A DNA stretch of 64,000 nt from Clostridium porci. GTDB taxonomy: Bacteria > Bacillota > Clostridia > Lachnospirales > Lachnospiraceae. Each line of letters opens with the position of its first letter. The first letter of the stretch is position 1. Below are positions 8,395 to 16,657 of this stretch, piece after piece. The notes under the pieces are model-generated. The model worked only from the letters and a program-made list of their open reading frames with translations. It was not told where the DNA came from and made no database searches. Made by a program: the position numbers and the translations under genes. The stretch lies in the NCBI RefSeq assembly GCF_009696375.1, contig NZ_VUMD01000007.1:124001-188000 (forward strand), read 5' to 3'.

Positions 8395-9435
8395 TTAATA
8401 GTCCTCTTTCGTACTGCCCCCCACAGCCGGATCCATGGCCAGGTTCATGCCGTGGGCAAATTCGATAAACTTGCCCGTGCCTATAGCTACGGCTGTCAGC
8501 GGATCTTCCGCTATCATAGTAGTAATGCCGGTCTTCTCCTCTATCAGAGCATCCAGGCCGCTTAACAGGGAGCCTCCCCCCGTCATAACGATACCCCGAT
8601 CAAAAATATCTGCCGCCAGCTCCGGAGGAGTACGCTCTAGCACATTGTGAACTGCGTCCACAATCTGAAGGGCGGGTTCTCTTAAGGCTTCCAGAGTTTC
8701 GTCGGAAGTAACCACGATGGTCTTTGGCAGACCTGTTACCAGGTTGCGTCCTCTTACCTCCATGGTCAGAACCTCCGGCCTGCGATAGGCTGCGCCGATG
8801 TTTATCTTGATTTCCTCCGCGGTGCGCTCACCGATCAGAAGATTGTGCTTCTTTCTCATATAGCGAACCAGGGCCTCGTCAAAGTCATCCCCGGCAATCT
8901 TGATAGAGGTGCTTACTACAGGCCCTCCCAGAGAAATCACTGCGATATCAGCCGTACCGCCGCCAATATCGACAATCATATTACCACAGGCCTTGCCAAT
9001 GTCAATGCCGGCTCCAATGGCCGCAGCCACTGGCTCCTCGATAATAGCAACCTCTCTGGCCCCAGCCTGATAGGTGGCGTCTTCAACCGCTTTTTTCTCC
9101 ACCTCGGTAGCGCCGCTGGGTATGCACACGCTGATTCTTGGCTTGCGGAGAGTTTTCTTTCCCACTGCCTTACTGATAAAATATTTCAGCATCTTCTCAG
9201 TTATTGTGTAATCGGAGATAACGCCCTGGCGCAGGGGGCGGACCGCCACGATATTTCCGGGAGTTCGTCCAATCATGAGACGGGCCTCCTCGCCGATTGC
9301 CATGATTTTGTTTGTATCACGATCTATGGCTACTACAGACGGTTCCTTTAATACAACGCCTTTACCCTTAATGTATACCAGGATACTGGCTGTTCCTAAA
9401 TCAATTCCAATATCATTGGACATCATTGAAAACAT
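8395..9435 (-). CDS. mreB: Rod-shape protein MreB (actin homologue)
   Basis: MreB-family protein (346 aa). It forms membrane-bound filaments that direct lateral peptidoglycan synthesis. The actin-fold phosphate loops are present: IGIDLGTASILVYIKGKGVV, the phosphate-2 region MIVDIGGGTADIAVISLGG, and GIVMTGGGSLLSGL. ATG 9435 follows GAGGAGG at 10-nt spacing. mreC/mreD are not adjacent, so this may be a stand-alone MreB or Mbl paralogue. Confidence 0.95.
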   Translation of the reverse strand: MFSMMSNDIGIDLGTASILVYIKGKGVVLKEPSVVAIDRDTNKIMAIGEEARLMIGRTPGNIVAVRPLRQGVISDYTITEKMLKYFISKAVGKKTLRKPRISVCIPSGATEVEKKAVEDATYQAGAREVAIIEEPVAAAIGAGIDIGKACGNMIVDIGGGTADIAVISLGGPVVSTSIKIAGDDFDEALVRYMRKKHNLLIGERTAEEIKINIGAAYRRPEVLTMEVRGRNLVTGLPKTIVVTSDETLEALREPALQIVDAVHNVLERTPPELAADIFDRGIVMTGGGSLLSGLDALIEEKTGITTMIAEDPLTAVAIGTGKFIEFAHGMNLAMDPAVGGSTKEDY

Positions 9436-9599
9436 AAAAATGGTTCCTCCTCGCTATCCGCACCCGAAACAGGCGCCTAAACCCTGTGGTTTTTCTTCTA
9501 TAAAGCATTGCCTTTATTATATACAATATTGCAAAGTTTTCAAAGGGGTTTTTTTCTTTTTTATTTTCTTTAGGTTTTTTTTATGCTGTAGACATATTT

Positions 9600-9627
9600 T
9601 TGACACATTTACTCCGTATGATAATAG
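9600..9627 (+). promoter_or_regulatory. Candidate promoter for a plus-strand small RNA
   Basis: TTGACA (9600-9605) followed after 16 bp by TAATAG (9622-9627), embedded in TATGATAATAG. No coding frame follows before strong terminators, so any transcript would be a small RNA or a leader. Confidence 0.5.
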
Positions 9628-9631
9628 CAAG

Positions 9632-9771
9632 TTCACCGAAAGGTGGACGAGGCCTTTGTTTCAAGTGATGACTTGAAATCACAAAGCTTTTTCATACTCA
9701 TACCGGACAGAGCAATCTGTCCGGCCCCCCTCAAGTATTTGTCCGCTGTGCGTAATGCCCGGCGGTTTTTT
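9632..9771 (+). ncRNA. Candidate small RNA of about 140 nt
   Basis: Between the promoter and a T-run lie four consecutive hairpins. They are CACC-GAAA-GGTG (9634-9645), a long CTTTGT...ACAAAG stem with TTCAAGT/ACTTGAA (about 9653-9686), CCGGACAG-AGCAAT-CTGTCCGG (9703-9724), and CCGCTG/CGGCGG (9743-9765) followed by TTTTTT. No open frame is supported. I do not recognise the class; the core resembles a c-di-GMP-I riboswitch only weakly. It lies directly upstream of the surface-protein gene at 9988. Confidence 0.45.
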
Positions 9772-9817
9772 CTTCGTCCAGAGCTATAAATAAAATAGGC
9801 CGGCGCCTGTAACAAAA

Positions 9818-9860
9818 GGGCTTTCTCTGCGCATGTCTTATGCGCGGAGGGGCCTTTTTT
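9818..9860 (+). terminator. Strong plus-strand terminator before the surface-protein gene
   Basis: CTCTGCGCAT and ATGCGCGGAG form the core of a long stem with GGGC/GGCC extensions, loop GTCTT, then TTTTTT. It would block read-through from upstream into 9988, so that gene depends on a promoter after 9860. Confidence 0.85.
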
Positions 9861-9895
9861 GCCTTCTCCGATGCCACCCTCTCCTATCCTAACTG

Positions 9896-9924
9896 TCTAT
9901 AATTTTCCTTATCCGAAGTATAAT
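9896..9924 (+). promoter_or_regulatory. Degenerate promoter of the right surface-protein gene
   Basis: TATAAT (9919-9924) lies in the repeat and is identical to the left copy. At the matching -35 position (9896-9901), 17 bp away, the sequence is TCTATA, only 3 of 6 consensus bases, against TTGATA in the left copy. Expected to be weak or silent in this orientation. Confidence 0.55.
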
Positions 9925-10076
9925 CAACTCGTAATGCAATTAGGAATTTCAAAAAGTATTTAAAAGAAAAAGGAGAGTGCATTAATTATGAGAAAGCAGA
10001 CAAAATTAGTTGCTGTATTATCTACAGCAGCGCTTCTCGCTATCGGTGCATCCATGACATCCTTCGCAGCTCAGGG
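9899..10076 (+). repeat. Right arm of the perfect 178-bp inverted repeat
   Basis: Exact reverse complement of 541-718. It starts in the -35 region, covers the -10 box, 5' UTR, AGGAGAG ribosome binding site, signal peptide and codons to residue 29. Beyond 10076 similarity to the left gene continues with scattered substitutions and small in-frame length changes. Confidence 0.97.
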
Positions 10077-11745
10077 CTGGGCCGAGGAAGATGGAACCTG
10101 GGTATATTATACCCGAGATGGCGAGAGGGCAACCGATAAGTGGGCTAAGTCCGGCAATAACTGGTATTATCTGAACAGTGACGGCGAGATGGCGGTTGAT
10201 ACCCTGATTGAAGACGGCGATAACTACTACTATGTAGATGCGAATGGCGTTATGGCCTCCAACCAGTGGGTAGCCATTGAGAACGAGGATGCCGGCGATA
10301 ATGACGAGCCAGATCAGAACTGGTATTACTTCCAGGCAAATGGTAAGGCCTTAACAAACGGAAATAACTCCAAGGTTGCATTAAAGACAATTAATGGCAA
10401 GAAATATGCCTTTGATGACGAAGGAAAAATGCTGTGGGGCTGGGTATCTGCTGACAGCGCTGAGCACATCGACAATACCGATGGCGATGCTTTCCTGACA
10501 GGAGATTATTATTTTGGCGGCTCTGACGACGGAGCCATGACTGTGGGCTGGCTGCAAATGGATATTACCTATGAGGCAGCTACCAGCGACAATACCATTG
10601 CTCCTGTATTTAACGAGGATGAGGATCAGACCCGTTGGTTCTACTTCCAGTCAAACGGTAAGAAGGTAAAGGCCGACTCAGGTGATGAGCAGAAGGAAAA
10701 GACCATCAACGGTAAGAAGTATGCCTTTGACGAGAACGGCGCAATGACCGCAGAGTGGTCTCGTGATGCAGAAGAGTATAATAAGATCGCAACAGAGAAT
10801 ATTGCAACAGATGCCAGGGCAGCAAAGGTAACTCAGTCATGGAGATGGTTCCAGAGCGCTGAGGACGGAGCAAGACTGAACAAAGGATGGTTCAAGGTTG
10901 TTCCTGCTGAGGATCTTGACAAGGACAGATATGATGACGACGAAGATCACTGGTACTACGCAGATGGCAGCGGCAACCTGTACGCAGGTGAGTTTAAGAC
11001 CATCAAGGGCAAGAAGTATGCCTTTAGAAATGACGGCCGTATGGTTGACGGTCTGAAGTTTATCAACGACAGCGGTGAGAGCCTTGATGTAAAGGATGAC
11101 GATAATGACGAGGCTGATTTCGGACCATTTGATACAGAGGATGACTTCCTTGCAAATGCTGCTAAGTATGAGCAGAAGGGCTACTACTGCTATTACTTCG
11201 GCAACGAAGAGGATGGCTCTATGAAGACAGACAAGACCAATCTTGAGATTGATGGCGACAGGTTTAACTTCTACTTTGAGACATCCGGCAGCAAGAAGGG
11301 CGCAGGTCTTAGCGGTGAGAAGGACGATAAGCTGTATCAGTCCGGTATGCTGCTGAAAGCTGGTTCTGACGAGAAGTATCAGGTAGTTAAGCAGACGAAC
11401 ATTGAGGATGTAAATGGTAAGACCATTAAGACTTATGAGAAGTTTGACGACGCGGATGCGTTTATGGAGAATGCCGGATTCAAATTAGTTCCAGAGGATC
11501 AGAAAGCAGCTGTTCTTAAGGCTCTTGGTTTGAATAAGAAAGCAGATGATATTAAGGAGCTGTATATTGCAGGCGGCGCTCTTAACTCTGATGGCAAGGT
11601 TGATGCCGCTTCTTACAAGGAGTACTATTTGGTAAATACCTCAGGAAAGATTATCAACACCAATTCTAAGAACACAGATGGCAGTGATTATCGCTATTTC
11701 GTTGAAAAGAACGTTGGTATCAAGGCCGTTTACGTAGAAAACTAA
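9988..11745 (+). CDS. Secreted cell-wall-binding-repeat protein
   Basis: A 585-aa exported protein: signal peptide 1-28 (SFAA/QG), then repeats of the choline/cell-wall-binding type, such as WVYYTRDGERATDKW, NWYYLNSDGEM and YYYVDANGVM. A unit of about 100 residues with KTINGKKYAFDENG-like sequence recurs three times (near 135, 235 and 335). The protein is rich in Asp/Glu. The last 150 residues are less repetitive and unrecognised. It is the inverted paralogue of the gene at 1-629 and shares a perfect 5' end with it. A surface role is inferred from the signal and repeats. A terminator follows at 11785. Confidence 0.9.
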   Translation: MRKQTKLVAVLSTAALLAIGASMTSFAAQGWAEEDGTWVYYTRDGERATDKWAKSGNNWYYLNSDGEMAVDTLIEDGDNYYYVDANGVMASNQWVAIENEDAGDNDEPDQNWYYFQANGKALTNGNNSKVALKTINGKKYAFDDEGKMLWGWVSADSAEHIDNTDGDAFLTGDYYFGGSDDGAMTVGWLQMDITYEAATSDNTIAPVFNEDEDQTRWFYFQSNGKKVKADSGDEQKEKTINGKKYAFDENGAMTAEWSRDAEEYNKIATENIATDARAAKVTQSWRWFQSAEDGARLNKGWFKVVPAEDLDKDRYDDDEDHWYYADGSGNLYAGEFKTIKGKKYAFRNDGRMVDGLKFINDSGESLDVKDDDNDEADFGPFDTEDDFLANAAKYEQKGYYCYYFGNEEDGSMKTDKTNLEIDGDRFNFYFETSGSKKGAGLSGEKDDKLYQSGMLLKAGSDEKYQVVKQTNIEDVNGKTIKTYEKFDDADAFMENAGFKLVPEDQKAAVLKALGLNKKADDIKELYIAGGALNSDGKVDAASYKEYYLVNTSGKIINTNSKNTDGSDYRYFVEKNVGIKAVYVEN

Positions 11746-11784
11746 ATCTTTATACGTACAATCAGTATTAAATAATTAGGGGAC

Positions 11785-11830
11785 AGCGTTGTGACTGATT
11801 AAGTTTTAATTAGTCACAGCGCTTCTTTTA
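11785..11830 (+). terminator. Terminator after the 585-aa surface-protein gene
   Basis: GCGTTGTGACTGATTAA pairs with TTAATTAGTCACAGCGC (two internal mismatches) around a short loop, followed by TTCTTTT. It separates this gene from the next surface-protein gene. Confidence 0.85.
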
Positions 11831-11857
11831 TAACTATCATACCAGGAGGAAAATAAG

Positions 11858-12808
11858 ATGTTCAAAAAAAATCTGGCTATTTTGTTATTGGCCTTCAGCT
11901 TATCAGCAGCATCGGTATTTGCTTCCATGGCTGCTCCTTCCACTGTCACAATGGAAAATTGCGGAGCCTATCTTTTTTCCTGGAGGCCCGTTGACTGTGG
12001 AAACGGTCAGTCCTTTGCAATTTTGTCCGGCGGAGATACCATCCTTGAAAAGGATGTGGTTTTAAACCGCGGTTATGATTATGCTTACACCTTCAACCCA
12101 AATATGTATTCCCGTCCCTGGGGTCAGGTGCCTGAATTAGTTAATATAGACGGAGTATGGGGAATCCCGGAGAATTGGTCTGTTCTTCCTGAGGGCAGCC
12201 AGCCTGCAACCCGCATTGTTCTTCTTACCAATAATAAAAATTTTTCCAGCAATGAGCGGTACATAGACGTAGTTCATCTTCCGGCAGGCGTTTCTGCTTC
12301 TTCTCTTCCACCGGAGGTAAGAAAGTATCTCATCAATGTAGACGGCTCTGACGCAGGAGCATATCAGGGAACAGTGACCTCTGGCTGGGTAAATGAAAAT
12401 GGCCAGTGGAAATACAGAAAGCAGGATGGAAGCTTTATCAGCAACAGCTGGCTGGCAGTTGATGAACAACAGTATTATCTGAATGAGGATGGCATTATGC
12501 TGGCGGATACAATTACACCAGACGGAATCTATGTAAATGGAAAAGGCGAGCGCACAAATTATATACCAGGCTGGAAGCAGAATGGAGATACATGGAGGTA
12601 TCTGAAAAAAAATGGTTCCTATGCCGCATCTACATGGATTCAGGATTCGGATGGAAAATGGTATTATTTTAATTTAGGCGGCCGAATGGTAACGAATACT
12701 ACAACACCAGATGGATATTATGTGGATGAAAACGGTGTGTGGGATGGTCAGCCAGCCGCTGATTCAAACAAGAAAAACCTGGGTCCTGGAGTTCTGTCCA
12801 CAGAATAA
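11858..12808 (+). CDS. Secreted protein with C-terminal cell-wall-binding repeats
   Basis: A 316-aa exported protein. Signal peptide 1-25 (FKKNLAILLLAF..., cleavage near SMAA). Residues 30-165 form a non-repetitive domain I do not recognise. Residues 170-300 carry aromatic cell-wall-binding repeats (GWVNENGQWKYRKQDG, QQYYLNEDGIM, KWYYFNLGGRM), separated by two TPDG(I/Y)YV units. ATG 11858 follows AGGAGG. It lies between the inverted paralogue and the recombinase pair, in the same direction as both. Different N-terminal domain, so not a member of the inverted pair. Confidence 0.88.
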   Translation: MFKKNLAILLLAFSLSAASVFASMAAPSTVTMENCGAYLFSWRPVDCGNGQSFAILSGGDTILEKDVVLNRGYDYAYTFNPNMYSRPWGQVPELVNIDGVWGIPENWSVLPEGSQPATRIVLLTNNKNFSSNERYIDVVHLPAGVSASSLPPEVRKYLINVDGSDAGAYQGTVTSGWVNENGQWKYRKQDGSFISNSWLAVDEQQYYLNEDGIMLADTITPDGIYVNGKGERTNYIPGWKQNGDTWRYLKKNGSYAASTWIQDSDGKWYYFNLGGRMVTNTTTPDGYYVDENGVWDGQPAADSNKKNLGPGVLSTE

Positions 12809-12864
12809 GCTGAAGCAAATGGACATACAGCAGCCTCTGCAAAGAATCAAAGACGATGTAAGGT

Positions 12865-12907
12865 AAGCGGCATACGATATAATGCAAATCCTATGCCGCT
12901 ACTTTTT
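12865..12907 (+). terminator. Terminator before the recombinase pair
   Basis: AGCGGCATA (from about 12866) pairs with TATGCCGCT (to 12900), loop about 17 nt, then ACTTTTT. It ends the surface-protein transcript; the remaining AT-rich 150 bases before 13082 should hold the recombinase promoter, which I could not fix. Confidence 0.75.
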
Positions 12908-13081
12908 CACTTGTAGAGCAGATATTGTACATAATTTTTCTATTTGTCTATTCAATCAAGAAGCCTACACAGCTATTTGGTTTTACGGTTTATCTTATTA
13001 ATTTCCAGAATTTGACTATTTACTTTTTTTTAAAATGTGTGCTAATATATTTTAAAATTTTTGCTAAAGGAGGATTCCGCT

Positions 13082-13942
13082 ATGACGGAGTTAGAATTTT
13101 CCTATGAAACCCTGGAAAATCCTTGGGATTTCAGTCATTCTGAAAACGAATACCGCCAGTATCTGATGGAACATCACATGTCGGACAACACGATTAACTC
13201 CTATCTTTACGGGCTCCGGCAGTTTTTCGGATTTTATAAACAGCTGTCATTGACTTCCCTGAATCTCTATAAGGTTTACCTGATGGAGCACTATCGTCCT
13301 CAGACAGTGAACCTGAGGATTCGGGCCATGAACTCCTATCTCCAGTTTCTTGGAATCAGCGATTACAAAATGAAAACCGTTCGGATTCAGCAAAAAACCT
13401 ACCTGGACCGCATTATCAGCCAGGCCGATTATGAATATCTGAAACGAAGGCTTTGGGAAGACGGGGAATATACATTTTATTTTATTGTCCGTTTTACTAC
13501 CGCCACCGGCATCCGTGTCAGCGAGCTGGTAACCTTTCAGGCTGAGGATGTGAAAAAAGGATACAAAAATATTTACTCTAAGGGCAACAAGATGCGCAGA
13601 GTTTATATACCTGTTTCTCTGCAAAAGCCGGCGTTAATTTGGCTTAAGGAGGAAAACAGGATATCTGGTCCTCTGTTTTTAAACCGTTTTGGAGAAGGAA
13701 TCTCCGCGACGGGAATCCGGGGACAGCTGAAAATGTACGCCTGCCGCTACGGGTTGGACCCAATGGTGGTGTACCCCCACTCCTTTCGCCACAGGTTTGC
13801 GAAAAATTTTATTGAGAAGGGCGGCGATATTGCTTTGTTGTCGAATCTGCTTGGACATGACAGTCTGGAAACCACCCGCATCTATCTTCGGAGATCTAGT
13901 ACAGAACAGGCTGCTATTTTTAATGAAGTGGTAGATTGGTAA
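13082..13942 (+). CDS. Tyrosine recombinase (XerC/D-like), first of a tandem pair
   Basis: A 286-aa site-specific recombinase. The N-terminal SAM-like core-binding domain (YLMEHHMSDNTINSYLYG) spans about 15-100. The catalytic domain has Arg I (TATGIRVSEL), HxxR (YPHSFRHRFAKNF), LGHDSLETT and the nucleophile Tyr (RIYLRR). All catalytic residues are present. A TTG opens the frame at 13061, but AAAGGAGG lies just before ATG 13082. The gene is 21 bases from a second recombinase, the arrangement of fim-type phase-variation switches in gut Firmicutes and Bacteroidetes. Its target site is unknown. Confidence 0.92.
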   Translation: MTELEFSYETLENPWDFSHSENEYRQYLMEHHMSDNTINSYLYGLRQFFGFYKQLSLTSLNLYKVYLMEHYRPQTVNLRIRAMNSYLQFLGISDYKMKTVRIQQKTYLDRIISQADYEYLKRRLWEDGEYTFYFIVRFTTATGIRVSELVTFQAEDVKKGYKNIYSKGNKMRRVYIPVSLQKPALIWLKEENRISGPLFLNRFGEGISATGIRGQLKMYACRYGLDPMVVYPHSFRHRFAKNFIEKGGDIALLSNLLGHDSLETTRIYLRRSSTEQAAIFNEVVDW

Positions 13943-13963
13943 TACTTTAAAGGACGTGAATAT

Positions 13964-14815
13964 ATGGAACATCCAAAGGAACCTGAATTTCCAGCACAGG
14001 AAAATTTTAATTATTATCTTAGAAAACGGGAGGCCTCTCCAAAGACCATTGCAAGCTGTATGACTGCCTGCCGGCTTTTTTTCAGCCTGTTTCCCCAGAC
14101 AGATCTGCCCAATCTGAAGGAATTCAAAAGATATTTACTGAAAACTTACAAACCTTCTACTGTAAATAATCGGATTTATGGAATCAACTGCTATCTTGAC
14201 AGTCTGAATTTGCCGGCTGAGGATCCCTTATGCAATTTCCGGCTGTCTACCGTGAAGGAGCAACAGGCTCCTTTTCTGGATAATGTGATTTCCCAGGAGG
14301 ATTATCAAAGGATGAAAGAAGGGCTAAAGAGGGACGGTAATATGCTCTGGTATTTTGTGGTGCGTTTTCTGGCCGCCACGGGAGTCAGAGTCAGTGAACT
14401 TCTACAGATTAAAATGGAACATTTGACGCTTGAGTATATGGATCTTTACTCAAAAGGGGGAAAGATCCGAAGAATCTATTTTCCAAAAATTTTATGCAGG
14501 GAAGCAATGGAATGGTTTCATCTTCAGGGCGTCAAAACTGGCTTTCTCTTTCTAAACCGCCGGGGAAAACCCCTTACTCCCAGAGGGGTTGGCAGCCAGC
14601 TAAAAGCCTTCGCGCTTCGCTACGGAGTCTCTCCGGAGACAGTCTATCCCCACTCCTTCCGCCATCGGTTTGCCAAAAATTTTCTTGGCAAATTTGATGA
14701 CATCTCCCTGCTGGCAGACCTGATGGGACACGACAGCATTGAGACCACCCGAATTTATCTTAACCGTACATCCAATGAACAGAGGGAGCTGATTGATAAA
14801 ATTGTTACCTGGTAA
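13964..14815 (+). CDS. Tyrosine recombinase (XerC/D-like), second of a tandem pair
   Basis: A 283-aa paralogue of the preceding gene, complete and probably co-transcribed. It has an N-terminal core-binding domain (YYLRKREASPKTIASCM), Arg I in ATGVRVSELL, HxxR in YPHSFRHRFAKNF, LMGHDSIETT and Tyr in RIYLNR. ATG 13964 follows AAAGGACGTGAAT. Two intact, diverged recombinases side by side suggest either a heteromeric enzyme or two enzymes with opposite directional bias. No other phage or plasmid genes are nearby, so a prophage remnant is less likely. Confidence 0.92.
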   Translation: MEHPKEPEFPAQENFNYYLRKREASPKTIASCMTACRLFFSLFPQTDLPNLKEFKRYLLKTYKPSTVNNRIYGINCYLDSLNLPAEDPLCNFRLSTVKEQQAPFLDNVISQEDYQRMKEGLKRDGNMLWYFVVRFLAATGVRVSELLQIKMEHLTLEYMDLYSKGGKIRRIYFPKILCREAMEWFHLQGVKTGFLFLNRRGKPLTPRGVGSQLKAFALRYGVSPETVYPHSFRHRFAKNFLGKFDDISLLADLMGHDSIETTRIYLNRTSNEQRELIDKIVTW

Positions 14816-14937
14816 ACTGACCCAGATCCACAGATTGCTTTTTTAGAAAAAACCCGTTATCATATAGGTAGTATTTTCGCCGTGCTTCATGAGGGGATGC
14901 CATTACAAAAACGCCGGCAGACAAAGGAGGATTATTT

Positions 14938-16074
14938 ATGTATGAATATACTTGTTATCAATGGCTGATGTTCTTCTTTTTGTACTGCTTGTTCGGATGG
15001 ATCTTTGAGTCCACCTATGTGTCTGTGAAAACCCGGCACCTGGTAAACCGTGGATTTCTAAGACTTCCCATGCTTCCCCTCTACGGTACAGGGGCCGTGA
15101 TGATGCTTTGGGTGTCCCTTCCGTTTAAGGAGCATCTGGGGATGGTCTATCTCTCAGGCGTAGCTGCCGCTACCCTTCTTGAGTATGTAACAGGCTGGGG
15201 GATGGAACGGCTTTTTAAGATGAAATACTGGGATTACAGCAGCCAGCGGTTCAATCTGAAGGGATATATCTGCCTCTCCTCCTCCATCACCTGGGGGTTT
15301 CTTACAATTCTTTTGACAGAAGTAATACACCCACCCATTGCGCGGTATGTTATGGGACTTCCTTCGATGGTAGCGATTACAGTTGTAGCTGTAATCTCCA
15401 TTCTCTTTGTGGCAGACACAATCCGGTCAGTTAAGGCAGCCCTGGATCTGGCAAAGGTTCTGGATGCCATGACGAAAATGAAGGCAGAACTAGACGATAT
15501 CCAGGTGCAAATGGCTTTGCTGAAGGCAGATGCCGGCCAACGAATCTTGGAAGCCAAGGAGGATGCTGTTCAACGTCTGGACACAATGAAGTTGGACGCT
15601 GCCCTCCATGCCGCAGCCTTTAAAGAGGATGCGGCCGGGCGTTTATCTGCCATGGTAGAATCTACCGTAGAGAAAGTGGGCGTTATAGTAGAGGGAACTG
15701 CTCAGAAAGTAGGCACTCTGGTAGAAGATACAGCGGATAAGGTGACAAAGACAGCGGAGCGGCTGTCAGAGCTTACAGAGGATGCCGCAGCCAGGATGAG
15801 CCTCACCTTAAGCCAGCAGTCTGCCCTCCAGAAGGACAGATATGAACGTTCTGACACTGCCCCCAGTCAGTCTGCGAAAAATCACAAAGACAGGCTGGCC
15901 GCTCTTACCAGACGGTTGACTGCCCTTACGGCAAAGCGTCATGCCCTCACTACCTCTATGAGCTATCACCTCAAAAGCCTCCTTAAAGGAAATCCCACCG
16001 CATCCTCCCCACGCTTTTCCGAAGCTTTAAGAGAGCTGCGGGAAATTGCGGAAAAGAAAAAGAAGGAGCTTTAA
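14938..16074 (+). CDS. CmpB/type IV ABC-transporter-like membrane protein with coiled-coil tail
   Basis: 378 aa. Residues 1-165 match the putative ABC-transporter type IV (CmpB, formerly DUF1113) family. They hold about five hydrophobic segments (WLMFFFLYCLFGWIFES, VVAVISILFVADTI) and the signature YGTGAVMML. Residues 170-378 are a long Ala/Lys/Asp/Glu-rich amphipathic tail with repeated EDAxxRL/VExTxxKVG units, probably a cytoplasmic coiled coil. The family proteins I know are usually shorter, so the tail is the unusual part. ATG 14938 follows AAAGGAGG. It converges with the IbrB-like gene, 31 bases away. Function unknown. Confidence 0.8.
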   Translation: MYEYTCYQWLMFFFLYCLFGWIFESTYVSVKTRHLVNRGFLRLPMLPLYGTGAVMMLWVSLPFKEHLGMVYLSGVAAATLLEYVTGWGMERLFKMKYWDYSSQRFNLKGYICLSSSITWGFLTILLTEVIHPPIARYVMGLPSMVAITVVAVISILFVADTIRSVKAALDLAKVLDAMTKMKAELDDIQVQMALLKADAGQRILEAKEDAVQRLDTMKLDAALHAAAFKEDAAGRLSAMVESTVEKVGVIVEGTAQKVGTLVEDTADKVTKTAERLSELTEDAAARMSLTLSQQSALQKDRYERSDTAPSQSAKNHKDRLAALTRRLTALTAKRHALTTSMSYHLKSLLKGNPTASSPRFSEALRELREIAEKKKKEL

Positions 16075-16105
16075 AAAGAATCAGGATGTTTTCGCGCCGC
16101 AGGGG

Positions 16106-16657
16106 CTACTTCTCATTATTCTCGTTCATATCCTCCTCAACCGGACGCCAGGCCTGTCCGAACTTTACATCACGAAACAAAGCGGCCAGGCCGGTAATCT
16201 GCTTCAACCGCAAAATCTCATCTCTATCCATGCCCAAATGCGCGGCAATCCAGGTATCGGAGCGGCCCAACTCATGAAGCTCCTTTATAATGTTGCTCAT
16301 CAGATCTACATTATGGGAACCTCTGGCTCGGTTGTGGCGTACGGTGCTGGCCATTCGGTTGGAAAGTCCCTTATCAATAACCGAAACCGGAAGCAACCCC
16401 TTCTCTCTTTCATAAATATCCGAATACTCCTTCATTACACGCCAACGGTGGAAGCCATCCACAATGATATACAAATCCTGCTTTTTCGCATGATAGCAAA
16501 CGATGGGCATTGTATAGCCATCCTCCTTAATACTGTCATACAGCAGCCTCATCTCAGGAGGCGCCACACTGTTAGGGTTATATGTATTGGGCACGATCTT
16601 CTCAAAAGGTACAGCAATAATATTGTATACCGGACTTTTATAGTTCTCATTTCCCAT
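16106..16657 (-). CDS. ParB-like nuclease-domain protein, IbrB-like
   Basis: 183 aa with a ParB/Srx-like domain. PNTYNPNSVAPPEMRLLYDSI and IVDGFHRWRVMKE match the ParB box with the G-x-HR motif; a helix-turn-helix-like region (SDTWIAAHLGMDRDEILRL) follows. It overlaps the upstream PAPS-reductase-like gene by 11 bases, the IbrA/IbrB arrangement. In E. coli, IbrA and IbrB activate eib immunoglobulin-binding surface genes; the mechanism is not settled. Pairing and domains are seen; the regulatory role here is inferred. It is not a chromosome-segregation ParB, since no parA or parS is present. Confidence 0.8.
   Translation of the reverse strand: MGNENYKSPVYNIIAVPFEKIVPNTYNPNSVAPPEMRLLYDSIKEDGYTMPIVCYHAKKQDLYIIVDGFHRWRVMKEYSDIYEREKGLLPVSVIDKGLSNRMASTVRHNRARGSHNVDLMSNIIKELHELGRSDTWIAAHLGMDRDEILRLKQITGLAALFRDVKFGQAWRPVEEDMNENNEK

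Noticed and set aside
9618-9690. Resemblance to a c-di-GMP-I riboswitch (GCAA...CACC-GAAA-GGTG-GACG)
   Set aside because: The GACG is not followed by CAAAGC, and the second helix and tetraloop receptor do not fit; a small RNA of unknown class is safer.
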